Below the pieces are notes generated by a model, which saw only the letters and a program-made list of their open reading frames with translations, did not search any database and was not told where the DNA came from. Both the position numbers and the translations under genes were made by a program. Positions 1-8,299 of a stretch of 64,000 nucleotides of DNA are shown here, piece by piece; positions within the stretch are counted from its first letter, which is position 1; the number at the start of each line of letters is the position of its first letter. This DNA comes from Patulibacter sp. SYSU D01012 (GTDB taxonomy: Bacteria > Actinomycetota > Thermoleophilia > Solirubrobacterales > Solirubrobacteraceae): the NCBI RefSeq assembly GCF_017916475.1, contig NZ_JAFMTB010000002.1, positions 930,001 to 994,000 of the forward strand, read 5' to 3'.

Positions 1-233
1 TTGCCCAGCGGCAGCGCGCCCTCGCGCGTGAACGACAGCAGCATCAGCGCCTCGTAGCGCGGGAACGTGAGGCCGTGGTCGCGGAGCAGCGCGTTGAGCT
101 GCGCCAGGAGGATCTGCTGGACCCGCATGACCGAGGTGACGGCGGCCATCGGACGCGCGGGCTCGGGGCCCCAGCGGTCGGTCCAGTGGCGCCGCGCCTC
201 GCCGATGGGGTCGATGCGCAGCGGGTCGGGCAC
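1..233 (-). CDS. MarR-family transcriptional regulator (3' end beyond window)
   Basis: Only the first 77 residues lie in the window; the reading frame runs off position 1. It begins at a GTG (233..231) and reads MPDPLRIDPIGEARRHWTDRWG, followed by a helical stretch and LTFPRYEALMLLSFTREGALPLG. That layout, a dimerisation helix followed by the 'fxRyexLmlL' start of the winged helix, is typical of MarR repressors, which bind small ligands or sense oxidants and control adjacent genes. The wing and C-terminal helices are missing, so the ligand and target cannot be guessed. A strong hairpin just upstream (253-284) isolates it from the preceding gene. The family call is fairly secure; the exact start is not. 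Confidence 0.7.
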   Translation of the reverse strand, partial: MPDPLRIDPIGEARRHWTDRWGPEPARPMAAVTSVMRVQQILLAQLNALLRDHGLTFPRYEALMLLSFTREGALPLG

Positions 234-252
234 GGGACGGAAGGCTGCCACA

Positions 253-284
253 CGGCCCGGCAGGGCGGTCGCCCTGCCGGGCCG
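253..284 (-). terminator. Intrinsic-type hairpin after the Rpf-like gene
   Basis: A perfect 14-bp inverted repeat (cggcccggcagggc / gccctgccgggccg) encloses a 4-nt loop. It lies 57 bp past the stop of the minus-strand gene at 341-1018 and before the next minus-strand start. There is no clear U-tract, as is common in high-GC actinobacteria. Confidence 0.75.
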
Positions 285-340
285 CGGAGCGACCGGCTCG
301 CCGCGACGACGGCTGGCCGGTCAGCGGCGCTCGTTCGCGC

Positions 341-1018
341 TCACTTCCCGCACACGGGCCAGGGCTTCGTGCCCTCGGCCGCGAGCAGCTTCGCCGCGAT
401 GCGGTCCTGCTCCGCCTCGGAGGCCGCGGCGGGATCGCCGCTGCCGCCGTAGGCCCGCCACGTCTGGCGGGAGAACTGGTACTTGCCGCGGTACGTGCCG
501 TTCGACGACACCGCGGACGGGTCGCCGCCCGACTCGCACGCGGCGATCTTCTCGAGGGTGGCGTTCGCCGTGCCCGAGGACGACGACGCGGCCGCCGTCT
601 TCGTCGTCGCCGACCGCGTCGACGCGCCGGCGGCGAGGCCGAGCGCCTTCAGCGTCTGCGGGCCGACGACGCCGTCGACCTGCAGGCCGTTCTTGCGCTG
701 GAAGGAGCGGATGGCGCGGCGGGTCTGGGGGCCCATCTGGCCGTCGGCGGTGACGCCGAGCTTGCCCTGGACGGCCTTCAGCGAGAAGCCGGCCGACGCG
801 GTCTGCGCCGACCCGGACCCGCCGTCGCTGCCGCCCGTGGTCGTCTGCGCGGCGGCGACGCCCCCGAAGCCCAGGACGGCGACGGCCAGCGTCGACGCCG
901 TGACGCGTCGGCGTCGGCTCCAGGTCCGCATCTTGGCGGCGGCGGCCCGGCGCGCCTGTGACACGCGCAGGGAGTGGGTCCACCGGTCGGTGGACCCGAG
1001 ATCGCGAGGTGTGCTCAC
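341..1018 (-). CDS. Secreted Rpf-like transglycosylase with peptidoglycan-binding domain
   Basis: This 225-residue exported cell-wall lytic enzyme has an N-terminal region with RRRR followed by a hydrophobic stretch (about 36-57) ending AAAQ, which looks like a signal peptide. A peptidoglycan-binding domain follows at about 78-127 (GQMGPQTRRAIRSFQRKNGL). A C-terminal resuscitation-promoting-factor-like domain lies at about 154-223. That domain keeps IAACESGGDPSA, with the presumed catalytic Glu at 162, and the GKYQFSRQTW motif. The two Cys (161 and 223) match the Rpf disulphide. Rpf enzymes cleave glycan strands and promote growth resumption. The GTG start at 1018 has AAGGAG upstream, and a c-di-AMP riboswitch precedes it, so expression is probably tied to c-di-AMP. 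Met30 is an alternative start but lacks a ribosome site. Confidence 0.88.
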   Translation of the reverse strand: MSTPRDLGSTDRWTHSLRVSQARRAAAAKMRTWSRRRRVTASTLAVAVLGFGGVAAAQTTTGGSDGGSGSAQTASAGFSLKAVQGKLGVTADGQMGPQTRRAIRSFQRKNGLQVDGVVGPQTLKALGLAAGASTRSATTKTAAASSSSGTANATLEKIAACESGGDPSAVSSNGTYRGKYQFSRQTWRAYGGSGDPAAASEAEQDRIAAKLLAAEGTKPWPVCGK

Positions 1019-1025
1019 GGGTCTC

Positions 1026-1168
1026 CTTCGTCTCTCGCGCCTACGGGGTTAGCTGTCGGGCTCGCGCTCTGAGACGTGCGCTACGCCGGCTGCACCGGCG
1101 ATTCGCCCCTGACCGCACCGTGCGGTCCGTGGGTCCCCCGCTCCCCTCCGACGCGCGGCGGGGACTCG
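1026..1168 (-). promoter_or_regulatory. c-di-AMP riboswitch (ydaO/yuaA type) upstream of the Rpf-like gene
   Basis: Read on the minus strand, the leader contains in order GGGGGACCCAC, GGGGCGAATC, a hairpin, GTAGCGCAC, and CGAGCCCGACAGCTAACC followed by CCGTAGGCG. These are the conserved blocks of the ydaO/yuaA class, which binds c-di-AMP and is known upstream of actinobacterial rpf genes. The same blocks recur at 29785-29930. A possible -10 (CATAAC) lies at 1181-1176. The 3' end runs almost into the ribosome site of the gene, so control could be by termination or translation. Boundaries are approximate. Confidence 0.9.
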
Positions 1169-1228
1169 GCAATGGGTTATGACCCCGGGGAGGCTAGCGC
1201 AGCCGGCCGTCGCCGCGGCGCACCGCCG

Positions 1229-2122
1229 TCACCCGCGGCGACGACCGTCCGGCACCGGGCGGCCCGTGGCGGCCGCGCGGCCCAGGCCCCCGAGCGCCGC
1301 GACGGCCGCCACCGCGACCCCGGTGCGCAGCCGGGAGCCGATGCGCTCCAGGCGCAGCGTCTCCCACCCCTCGGCGCGCGCCACCCGGGCGAGCTCGCGG
1401 TCGGGGTTGACCGCGACGGGATGGCCGACCGCGCGCAGCATCGGCAGGTCGGACTCCGAGTCGGAGTACGCCCACGAGGCGGCCAGGTCCAGACCGTCCT
1501 GCTCGGCGAGCCGCTCGATCGCCCGGACCTTGCCCTCGCGGTACGTCATCGGGCCGGCCAGCCGCCCGGTGTAGCGGCCGTCGACCGCCTCGAGCGGCGC
1601 GCCGACGGCGCCGTCGAAGGCCAGGACGTGCGCGATCAGCTCGGCGGTGTCCTGCGCGGACGCCGTCACGATGTAGACGGGCCGGCCGGCGTCCTGGTGC
1701 TCCCACGCGAGGGCGAGCATCTCCGGGTACAGCCGCGGCAGCACGCCGGCGAGCACCCGCGGGGCCAGGCGCTCGAAGTCGCGCACCCGCTGGCCGGCGA
1801 TGAAGGCCGAGATCCGCTCCCACACCTGGCGGGTGCCCTCGTCCGTGGAGCCGACCAGGCGGAACTTGAGGTTCTCGTACGCGTCCGCGGCCAGGCGCCG
1901 GCGCGAGATCAGGCCGTGCGCGGCGGCGGCGCGGGCCCAGTGGAAGCCGGAGGAGCCCGCGACGAGCGTCTTGTCCAGGTCGAAGAACGCGGCCGCGCGG
2001 ACGCCGGTCGGACCGCCGCCCTCCGGCTGGGCGGGGGACGGCGCCGCGGCCGGCGCAGCGACGCCGGTGGACGAGGAGCGCCCGTCGGCGGGCGGCGGGC
2101 CGGTCGGGTCGACGGCGGACAC
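1229..2122 (-). CDS. HAD-superfamily hydrolase, subfamily IB (SerB-like phosphatase)
   Basis: This 297-residue protein carries the haloacid-dehalogenase phosphatase motifs. Motif I is FFDLDKTL (Asp48 and Asp50 from the chosen start) and is preceded by about 45 residues of Ala/Pro-rich, probably disordered sequence. Motif II is in VYIVTAS, and the YSDSESDLPML block is motif IV. The helical cap between motifs I and II is typical of the IB class, which includes phosphoserine and lipid-head phosphatases; the substrate is unknown. I chose GTG at 2122 because TAGGGT sits 7 nt upstream, the leaderless pattern seen throughout the window. A further upstream TTG would fall inside the terminator of the preceding thiolase gene. 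Confidence 0.8.
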   Translation of the reverse strand: MSAVDPTGPPPADGRSSSTGVAAPAAAPSPAQPEGGGPTGVRAAAFFDLDKTLVAGSSGFHWARAAAAHGLISRRRLAADAYENLKFRLVGSTDEGTRQVWERISAFIAGQRVRDFERLAPRVLAGVLPRLYPEMLALAWEHQDAGRPVYIVTASAQDTAELIAHVLAFDGAVGAPLEAVDGRYTGRLAGPMTYREGKVRAIERLAEQDGLDLAASWAYSDSESDLPMLRAVGHPVAVNPDRELARVARAEGWETLRLERIGSRLRTGVAVAAVAALGGLGRAAATGRPVPDGRRRG

Positions 2123-2129
2123 GCGGCGG

Positions 2130-2135
2130 ACCCTA
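2130..2135 (-). promoter_or_regulatory. Leaderless -10 box for the HAD phosphatase
   Basis: TAGGGT on the minus strand lies 7 nt before the GTG at 2122, so transcription would begin at or next to the start codon. Confidence 0.55.
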
Positions 2136-2161
2136 GCGGCCGTCCCTGAGGCCCCGGTCAA

Positions 2162-2194
2162 GCCGGCGCCCCTCCGTCACGCAGGGGCGCCGGC
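2162..2194 (-). terminator. Terminator of the first thiolase gene
   Basis: A perfect 12-bp stem (gccggcgcccct / aggggcgccggc) with a 9-nt loop begins 8 nt beyond the thiolase stop codon at 2202. Confidence 0.75.
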
Positions 2195-2201
2195 CGAGGC
2201 G

Positions 2202-3374
<1,173 letters not shown>

Positions 3375-3477
3375 GGTGTCTCTCCTCTGCCTCGCGGCTC
3401 TCTCTACTGAGGGTAGGAAGTGTACGGGGGCGCCGGGCGCTCCCGTCCCCGACCGCGAACCCTGCCACGATCGGCGC

Positions 3478-5004
3478 ATGCGCACCACGACGCCCCCGGT
3501 CGCCCCCGTCGACGCCGACGCCGAGGGCGGCGGCGCGCCCGCCGGCGCGGCCCGGGTGGACGTCGGGCCCGCCGGCGACGGGCCCGTGGACGCCGTCGTC
3601 GTCGGCCTGACGAACGCCGGGCTCGCCGGCGCGCCGGACGGCGCGCCCGCGGCCCTGGACCGGCTGGTGACCTCGCGCGAGGCCCGCCCCGCGCTCGGCG
3701 CGCTCGCGCACACGCACGCCGAGGACGGCACCCGCTGGATCGTCGTCGGCCTGGGCGCCGACGGCCCGCGCGGCCACGAGGACCGCCGGGCCGCCGCGGG
3801 CGCGGCCGTCCGCCGGGCCCGCGACCTGCGCGCCGGCAGCGTACGGATCGTGGCCGACGACGCCGCGCCCGCGGCCGTCGCCGCGGTGGCCGAGGCGGCC
3901 GTGCTCGCCGCGCACGCGCACGCGAAGGTCGGCGCCGCCCCGGACCCGGACGAGGGCCTGGCGCGGATCGAGGTCGCCGCGCCGGGCGGGGCCGCACCGG
4001 ACGACGCCGCCGGCGCGGCCCTGGCCGAGGCCGTCGTGGTCGCCCGCGCCGCGAACGAGGCCCGCCGACTGCAGCAGCTGCCGGCCAACCTGATGACCCC
4101 GCGTGCGTTCGCCGCCGAGGCGGTGGCGCTCGGGCGCGAGCTCGACGACCTCGACGTGCACGTCGAGGTGGGCCTGGCCGCGCTCGAGCGCCGGGGCCTG
4201 GGCCTGTTCGCCGCCGTCGCGCGGGGCAGCGAGGAGCCGCCCGCCCTCGTGACGCTGCGGTACGAGCCCGACGGCGCGTCCGGCCCGCTGCTCGGGATGG
4301 TCGGCAAGGCCGTCACGCACGACACCGGCGGCTACTCGCTGAAGACCCCGGCGGGCATGACGACGATGAAGCTCGACATGTCCGGCGGCGCGGCCGTGCT
4401 GCAGGCGATCGCCACCGTCGCGCGCCTGCGCCTGCCGGTGCGCGTCCTCGCGGTGATCGGGGCGACGGAGAACCTCGTCTCGGGGCGGGCGATGAAGCCG
4501 GGCGACGTCTTCACCGCGGGGAACGGCACGACCGTCGAGGTGACGAACACGGACGCGGAGGGCCGCCTGGTCCTCGCCGACGCCGCGCACGTCGCGCTCG
4601 GCATGGGTGCGGAGCGGCTCGTCGACCTGGCGACGCTGACGGGCGGGGTCGTGACGGCGCTCGGGACGTCGCACGGCGGGCTGATGGGCCGCGACGACGC
4701 GTGGCTCGACGCCGTGCGCGCGGCCGGCGAGGCGACGGGCGAGCGCGTGTGGCCCCTGCCCCTCGAGGACGAGCACCGCGAGCTGATGAAGAGCCCGGCC
4801 GCCGACCTGGTCAACTCCGGCGGCCGCGGCGCCCACGCCATCCAGGGCGCGGCGTTCCTCGAGCGCTTCACCGGCGACGTGCCGTGGGCGCACCTGGACA
4901 TGGCGGCCCTGCCCGCCGACCTGCCGCGCAAGTATCTGGGCAAAGGGCCCAGCGGCTGGGGCGTGCGGCTGCTCGTCGCGGTCGCGCGCGGGCTGGCGGC
5001 CTGA
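3478..5004 (+). CDS. Leucyl aminopeptidase family protein (M17)
   Basis: This 508-residue protein has the M17 two-domain layout: a variable Ala/Gly-rich N-terminal domain (1 to about 190) and a C-terminal catalytic domain. The M17 signature NTDAEGRLVLADA (around residue 356) supplies the Asp and Glu metal ligands. The GKAVTHDTGGYSLK segment (around 275) carries the first metal-binding Lys and Asp, but reads THDTGGYSLK where family members usually have TFDTGG(I/L)S(I/L)K. These enzymes are hexameric, Zn/Mn-dependent cytosolic exopeptidases involved in peptide turnover. The start ATG is preceded by CACGAT at 6 nt, close to the local leaderless pattern. It may be followed by the exported-protein gene 44 bp downstream. 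Confidence 0.88.
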   Translation: MRTTTPPVAPVDADAEGGGAPAGAARVDVGPAGDGPVDAVVVGLTNAGLAGAPDGAPAALDRLVTSREARPALGALAHTHAEDGTRWIVVGLGADGPRGHEDRRAAAGAAVRRARDLRAGSVRIVADDAAPAAVAAVAEAAVLAAHAHAKVGAAPDPDEGLARIEVAAPGGAAPDDAAGAALAEAVVVARAANEARRLQQLPANLMTPRAFAAEAVALGRELDDLDVHVEVGLAALERRGLGLFAAVARGSEEPPALVTLRYEPDGASGPLLGMVGKAVTHDTGGYSLKTPAGMTTMKLDMSGGAAVLQAIATVARLRLPVRVLAVIGATENLVSGRAMKPGDVFTAGNGTTVEVTNTDAEGRLVLADAAHVALGMGAERLVDLATLTGGVVTALGTSHGGLMGRDDAWLDAVRAAGEATGERVWPLPLEDEHRELMKSPAADLVNSGGRGAHAIQGAAFLERFTGDVPWAHLDMAALPADLPRKYLGKGPSGWGVRLLVAVARGLAA

Positions 5005-5048
5005 CGCCACGGCGCGCGGCGACCGCGCGGCTTGGCAGGATCCGGGCC

Positions 5049-5729
5049 ATGACGCCCTCGCGCCGTGCCGCCGCGACCCTCGCCGCCGTCACCCTGGGCG
5101 GGCTCGTCGCCCTGCCGTCGTCCGCGCTCGCCCACGGCGGCGCGACGGTGGCCGAGGGCGGCCGCAACGGGGTGACGATCCTCGTTCAGGCCGCCGAGGC
5201 GACGACCCCGGCCGGCAAGCCGGCGGTCGACCTGTCGACGGTGCTCGAAGGCAAGGGCACCGGCGACGGAGCGAAGGTCACCTACTGGATCCGCCCCGCG
5301 TCGGGCGACACGTTCCGCGTGGTGCCCGAGAACGACGAGACCGGGGTGCGCCACGCCGACGTCGCGATCGGCAGCCGCGGGCCGTGGCGCGACTGGGACG
5401 TCTCGGCCGTCGTCACCCTGACCGACGGCAGCCGCCTGCGCGTGACGAACGCCCCGGACGACGCGCCGGGGCCCGACCCGTCCGCGCCGCGGCCGCAGGA
5501 CGAGCGCGACGACGCCGAGGCGGCGCCCCCGGCGGGGACGACGACGGCGGCCTCCCCCGCGCCGGCGGCCGACTCGGCGGACGCTCGCGACGACGACGCG
5601 GCGCCGGTGTCCGACATCTCGGGCGAGGAGGACGGCGCGCCGTCCTGGGCGATCCCGAGCGTGATCGTCGTGGCGGTGCTGCTCGTCGGCGGCGCGCTGC
5701 TCGTGCGCCGCCGCCGCTCCGCGGGCTGA
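5049..5729 (+). CDS. Exported, membrane-anchored protein of unknown function
   Basis: I do not recognise a family for this 226-residue protein. A signal peptide (RRAAATLAAVTLGGLVALPSSALA) would expose an N-terminal HGG after cleavage, a feature shared with copper-handling CopC/YcnI-like domains, but no metal motif beyond that is visible. A beta-rich domain runs to about residue 135 (repeated VTYWIRP, VVTLTDGS). A low-complexity Pro/Ala/Asp linker follows at about 136-195. The protein ends with one membrane helix (about 198-218) and an RRRR stop-transfer. There is no LPXTG motif, so it is probably held by the helix with its domain outside the cell. CAGGAT lies 7 nt before the ATG. Confidence 0.65.
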   Translation: MTPSRRAAATLAAVTLGGLVALPSSALAHGGATVAEGGRNGVTILVQAAEATTPAGKPAVDLSTVLEGKGTGDGAKVTYWIRPASGDTFRVVPENDETGVRHADVAIGSRGPWRDWDVSAVVTLTDGSRLRVTNAPDDAPGPDPSAPRPQDERDDAEAAPPAGTTTAASPAPAADSADARDDDAAPVSDISGEEDGAPSWAIPSVIVVAVLLVGGALLVRRRRSAG

Positions 5730-5742
5730 GCCCGCGGAGGGC

Positions 5743-5769
5743 CCGCGGGACGGCGGCGCCGCCCCGCGG
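5743..5769. terminator. Bidirectional terminator between convergent genes
   Basis: A 13-bp stem with one mismatch (ccgcgggacggcg / cgccgccccgcgg) lies between the stop of the plus-strand gene at 5729 and the stop of the minus-strand phosphatase gene at 5774. A second hairpin (ctccgcgggc / gcccgcggag, 5717-5739) has the plus-strand stop codon in its loop. Confidence 0.65.
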
Positions 5770-5773
5770 CCGG

Positions 5774-8077
5774 TCAGCGGATCGTGAAGCGGTCCGACCG
5801 GCGGATCGACGCGGGGCTGCCGTCCTTCGGCCGCACCTCGAGCACGATCTCGGCGCGCATCGTGCGGCCGCGGCGCAGGCGCAGCAGCGCTCGGGCGGCG
5901 GCGCCCGGGCGCACGCGCACCGTGCCGGCGCCCGCCTGCACCGTCTTGCGGACCGTCGCGGCCGTGATCAGCCGGGCCTTCGAGCGGCCGACCTTCGGCA
6001 GGCGGATCCGCAGGCGCACCGTCACCCGGGCGTCCTCGCGAACGCGGAAGCGGACGGGGACGCCGCTGCCGACGAGGCCCGACAGCGTCGCCTTCGTGGG
6101 CACGTCGACGGTCGTCCGGCCGGTCGGGGCCGGCGCGCCCGGCCCCTGCGGCGGCGTCGGCGCGCCGGGGCGCGGGGCCGCCGGCGGGATCGTCGGCGCG
6201 CCGCCGCCGTCCGGGGCGTCCTCGCGCACCCGGGTGATCGCGACGGTGGACGGGCGCGGCATCGACGGGTTCACGCCCGCCGTCCGGTTGCCCTCGGGCC
6301 ACCAGCTCGTGAACGTCTCGGGCGCGTCGAGCCTCGCGGCGGCGTTGGCCGGCGTCTCCTCGCCCGGGTGCTGGACGTTGACGAAGAGCGTCGAGAAGTC
6401 GGACGAGAAGTAGGGCCCGGTGCCCTCGGCCTCGACCGGCATGTTCGCGAAGCGGTACGCGACGCCGGCGTTCGGGCCGGAGCGCGGGATCATGAAGATC
6501 GCGTTGTTGCCGTGGTACTCGTAGAACGCCTTCGCGCCGGGCGAGCCCTTGAGCGAGCTCGACGAGATGTCGGTGACCGCCCACAGGTTGTTCGCGTCGT
6601 CGAAGACGAGGTTGTCGACGCAGGACATCCCCTCCTCGCCGATCCCCTTGCGCTCGGGCTGCGGGCCGCCGACGTGGTAGTCCTCCCACGTGAACGTCGT
6701 CGCCGTCGGATCGTTGCGGCGCTCGCGGAGCTTGCGGACCGCCCCGTGCTGGTCGTTCACGCCCGAGTTGTTCGTGAAGGCGACGTAGACCGTGCCGTCG
6801 ACGTCGACCTCGACGTCCTCGGGGCGGTTCGTCGCGTAGTGCCGGTCGTAGGCGCCGGCGCCCTCGGTGGCGTCGATGCGCTTGCGCAGGTGGGCCGCGG
6901 TGTCGACGAGCTCGGACTCCTCGACCTTCACCCACTCGCCGGTGCCGACGTCGGCGGTCAGGAGCGACGACGTGTCGGCGGAGCCGAACCGGCGGCGGCC
7001 CTCGGGCGACCACTTCGCGATGTAGAGCGTGCCCTCCTCGAGGATCTTCAGGTTGTTCGCGCGGTCGCCCGGGACGTAGGAGCGGGCGGAGACGAACTTG
7101 TAGACGCCCTCGTTGACCTTGTCGTCGCCCATGTAGAGGACGAACGGCTTGCCCGGGTGCGCGTTGAACGCCGTGTTCTCGTGGCGGAAGCGGCCCAGCG
7201 CGGTGTGCTTGCGGGGGCGGGACGTCGGGTCGTAGGGGTCGTGCTCGACGACCCAGCCGTAGTTCGCGTGCGTCGTCTGCAGGTACGTGCCGCCCCAGCC
7301 GTACGCGCTCGACGGGCCGTAGTCCTGGTAGTTCTCCTCGCAGGAGAGCGTCGTGCCCCACGGCGTCGTGCCGCCGGAGCAGTTGGCGACGGAGCCGTCG
7401 ATCTGGTCCGGCCGCTCGGCGCTCTGGCCGACGCGGACGCGGGTCGTGCCGTCGGCGAGCAGGACGTCGCCCTTGCCCTTCAGCGGGCCCGTGACGTCGC
7501 AGGCCGGGAAGTCGCCGGTGATGCGGCGGTTGTACTTCGAGGGCGAGACGACCTGCCACACCCCGTCGGCGCCGCGCCGCACGTGCAGGATCGAGTTGCC
7601 GACGGCGTACTTCTCCTCGGCGATGTCGGCGGCCGTCTTCTCGGCGGCCGTGCGCTTGCCGTGGAGGAAGAACGGCGCGGGGTACTCGTGGTTGACGAAC
7701 AGCAGGGCCTCGTCGTCCGTGCCCTCGAGGGGCAGGTAGGCCATGAAGTCGTTGTTGAAGCCGTAGCGGTGGACCGTCCCGTCCGTCGACGCGAACTCGT
7801 CGTTCCAGCGGATCAGGACGTCGGCGCGGAAGCCCTCCGGCACCTGCACCTGGTCGGCGGAGGAGGGCGCGATGGCCCGGAAGTCGGAGAAGGCGGTCGG
7901 GGCGCCGGCCGCGACGGCGCTCTCGCCGACCAGGTTGGTGACGCCCGCGGCGTCGAGGGCGACGGCGGCGGCGGTGCTGGCGCCGGCGACCGCGATCCCG
8001 CGGACGAAGCTGCGGCGGGTGTGGCCGGCGGACCCGTCGGCGGTGCCGCCGCCGGCGAGGGAGGACGTGTCGGTCAT
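5774..8077 (-). CDS. phoX: PhoX-type alkaline phosphatase (DUF839), Tat-exported
   Basis: This 767-residue exported protein of the PhoX family comprises calcium/iron-dependent phosphatases that release phosphate outside the cell. The N-terminus has a twin-arginine motif RRSFVRG (21-27) and a hydrophobic segment. The mature part shows family blocks such as VNHEYPAPFF, GGTTPWGTTLSCEENY, NLVFDDANNLWAVTDISS and LFVNVQHPGEE. After about residue 610 a Pro/Ala/Gly-rich linker leads to an extra C-terminal region of about 120 residues (VDVPTKATLSG onward). It is rich in alternating Arg/Val and probably forms a beta-sandwich module; such an addition is not part of the core family. GGAG precedes the ATG. 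A PHO box upstream (8170-8202) suggests induction by phosphate starvation. Confidence 0.85.
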   Translation of the reverse strand: MTDTSSLAGGGTADGSAGHTRRSFVRGIAVAGASTAAAVALDAAGVTNLVGESAVAAGAPTAFSDFRAIAPSSADQVQVPEGFRADVLIRWNDEFASTDGTVHRYGFNNDFMAYLPLEGTDDEALLFVNHEYPAPFFLHGKRTAAEKTAADIAEEKYAVGNSILHVRRGADGVWQVVSPSKYNRRITGDFPACDVTGPLKGKGDVLLADGTTRVRVGQSAERPDQIDGSVANCSGGTTPWGTTLSCEENYQDYGPSSAYGWGGTYLQTTHANYGWVVEHDPYDPTSRPRKHTALGRFRHENTAFNAHPGKPFVLYMGDDKVNEGVYKFVSARSYVPGDRANNLKILEEGTLYIAKWSPEGRRRFGSADTSSLLTADVGTGEWVKVEESELVDTAAHLRKRIDATEGAGAYDRHYATNRPEDVEVDVDGTVYVAFTNNSGVNDQHGAVRKLRERRNDPTATTFTWEDYHVGGPQPERKGIGEEGMSCVDNLVFDDANNLWAVTDISSSSLKGSPGAKAFYEYHGNNAIFMIPRSGPNAGVAYRFANMPVEAEGTGPYFSSDFSTLFVNVQHPGEETPANAAARLDAPETFTSWWPEGNRTAGVNPSMPRPSTVAITRVREDAPDGGGAPTIPPAAPRPGAPTPPQGPGAPAPTGRTTVDVPTKATLSGLVGSGVPVRFRVREDARVTVRLRIRLPKVGRSKARLITAATVRKTVQAGAGTVRVRPGAAARALLRLRRGRTMRAEIVLEVRPKDGSPASIRRSDRFTIR

Positions 8078-8136
8078 GGGGCTCCTGCGGTGGTAGGGGG
8101 ACCGGAGTGGCGCGGCGACGCTCGCCCGGCGTGCCA

Positions 8137-8142
8137 ACGCTA
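8137..8142 (-). promoter_or_regulatory. -10 box of the phoX promoter
   Basis: TAGCGT on the minus strand lies about 27 bp below the last PHO-box repeat and 60 bp above the ATG, the geometry expected for a PhoP-activated promoter. Confidence 0.5.
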
Positions 8143-8169
8143 CGAGCGGCGGCACCCCGCCTCGTTGTC

Positions 8170-8202
8170 GGGGTGTGAGCGTCCGGTGACCATCCCGTGA
8201 AC
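8170..8202 (-). promoter_or_regulatory. PHO box (three 11-bp direct repeats) upstream of phoX
   Basis: Read toward phoX, three abutting 11-mers appear: GTTCACGGGAT (8202-8192), GGTCACCGGAC (8191-8181) and GCTCACACCCC (8180-8170). Each starts with G-N-TCAC. This matches the repeated 11-nt unit (GTTCAC-type) bound by PhoP in Streptomyces. The position, upstream of a -10 box and a phosphatase gene, fits activation under phosphate limitation. The site is seen in the sequence; PhoP control is inferred. Confidence 0.75.
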
Positions 8203-8299
8203 GCGCGCCCGCGCACCCCGGCGGCGTCCGGCCGGCGTCCGCCGACTATCGTGCGGCGGACCGCCGGCCGGGTGCCGGTGCCTCCGCGCGTCCCGAGCC

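Noticed and set aside
2122-2161. Upstream TTG start for the HAD phosphatase
   Set aside because: The TTG abuts and overlaps the perfect terminator stem of the preceding thiolase gene, while a GTG with a leaderless -10 box fits better.
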